Shown: piece by piece, positions 5,902 through 6,018 of the stretch
How the letters are laid out: every line of letters starts with the position of its first letter
How positions within the stretch are numbered: position 1 is the stretch's first letter
Assembly: GCA_943912755.1 (NCBI GenBank)
Contig: CALTWF010000324.1
Coordinates: 1 to 6,018 of the forward strand
Length of the DNA: 6,018 nt
Direction: 5' to 3'
Source: an uncultured Pseudomonas sp.
GTDB taxonomy: Bacteria > Pseudomonadota > Gammaproteobacteria > Pseudomonadales > Pseudomonadaceae
Translations under genes and position numbers: made by a program
Notes under the pieces: model-generated
The model's database searches: none
What the model saw: the letters and a program-made list of their open reading frames with translations, nothing else
Told to the model about the DNA's origin: nothing

Positions 5902-5971
5902 AAGGGTAGTCTCCGATATCGAAACGGACCTCTATCCTTAAAACTACCCTTATTAGCGCTGGCTACCCTCG
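5900..5971. promoter_or_regulatory. Repeated TAAGGGTAG boxes before the integrase gene, candidate arm or operator sites
   Basis: ATAAGGGTAGT at 5900-5910 and its exact inverse ACTACCCTTAT at 5943-5953 form an 11-bp inverted repeat with a 32-bp gap. CTATCCTTA at 5932-5940 differs by one base and lies 12 bp from the inverted copy in the same direction. CTACCCTCG at 5963-5971 is a weaker match. The first box covers the integrase start codon and its ribosome-site spacer. Arm-type sites of P4-like integrases commonly flank the attachment core, and such integrases may repress their own gene; assigning these boxes that role is inference. Confidence 0.55.
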
Positions 5972-5994
5972 GAATCCGACGGAACGCCAAAACG

Positions 5995-6018
5995 AAAAAA
6001 CCCGCCAGAAGGCGGGTT
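5995..6018 (-). terminator. Intrinsic terminator of a gene beyond the right edge
   Basis: AACCCGCC and GGCGGGTT are perfect arms around a 4-nt loop (5999-6018). Read on the - strand, a run of T follows the stem (5995-6000). The terminated transcript would enter from beyond position 6018. Such a terminator often follows a tRNA or chromosomal gene at the insertion point, but no such gene is visible here and no attachment core can be defined. Confidence 0.7.

Noticed and set aside
5971..5990. Possible tRNA 3' end or attachment core between the terminator and the integrase
   Set aside because: GGAATCCGAC...GCCA superficially recalls a tRNA tail, but the T-loop sequence GTTCRANYC is missing and the orientation does not fit the terminator. 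The other island end is not in the window to define a repeat.

Overview
The window reads as the integrase end of a genomic island in a Gram-negative bacterium, most likely a Pseudomonas-like gamma- or beta-proteobacterium. That assignment is an inference from the style of the P4-type tyrosine integrase and its GC-rich codon use. No rRNA, tRNA or housekeeping gene is present to confirm it. The window falls into two compositional halves. Roughly 1-3,620 is AT-richer cargo with long, clean genes. Roughly 3,620-6,018 is visibly GC-richer and looks like island backbone.

Cargo, left part (1-1,772, + strand): two tightly spaced genes. The first runs off, or nearly off, the left edge. It contains a segment resembling the small PUA/EVE-like domains found at the front of modification-dependent restriction enzymes. 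The second is a three-helix membrane protein with a C-terminal beta-rich tail. Neither can be given a firm function. A bidirectional hairpin terminator (1,835-1,884) separates them from the convergent operon that follows.

Cargo, right part (1,974-3,556, - strand): a two-gene operon with an ATGA overlap. Its first gene encodes a dCTP-deaminase/dUTPase-fold protein fused to a membrane segment, a coiled coil and an Ala-Pro tail; key deaminase residues appear replaced. Its second gene encodes a flavin-dependent thymidylate synthase, ThyX. Both families act on deoxypyrimidine nucleotides (dCTP/dUTP/dUMP to dTMP). The pair therefore suggests a nucleotide-pool or nucleotide-sensing module carried by a mobile element, possibly anti-phage. 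This is the most interesting content of the window. A good sigma70-like promoter lies just upstream (3,589-3,618).

Backbone (3,620-6,018): about 1 kb with no convincing gene holds several strong inverted repeats and a cluster of DnaA-box-like sequences (4,340-4,548), including one exact consensus copy. An intact P4-type integrase gene follows on the - strand. Copies of an 11-bp motif lie before and inside the integrase gene and are candidate recombinase or regulator binding sites. A terminator at the right edge probably belongs to a gene beyond the window, likely marking the chromosome side of the insertion.
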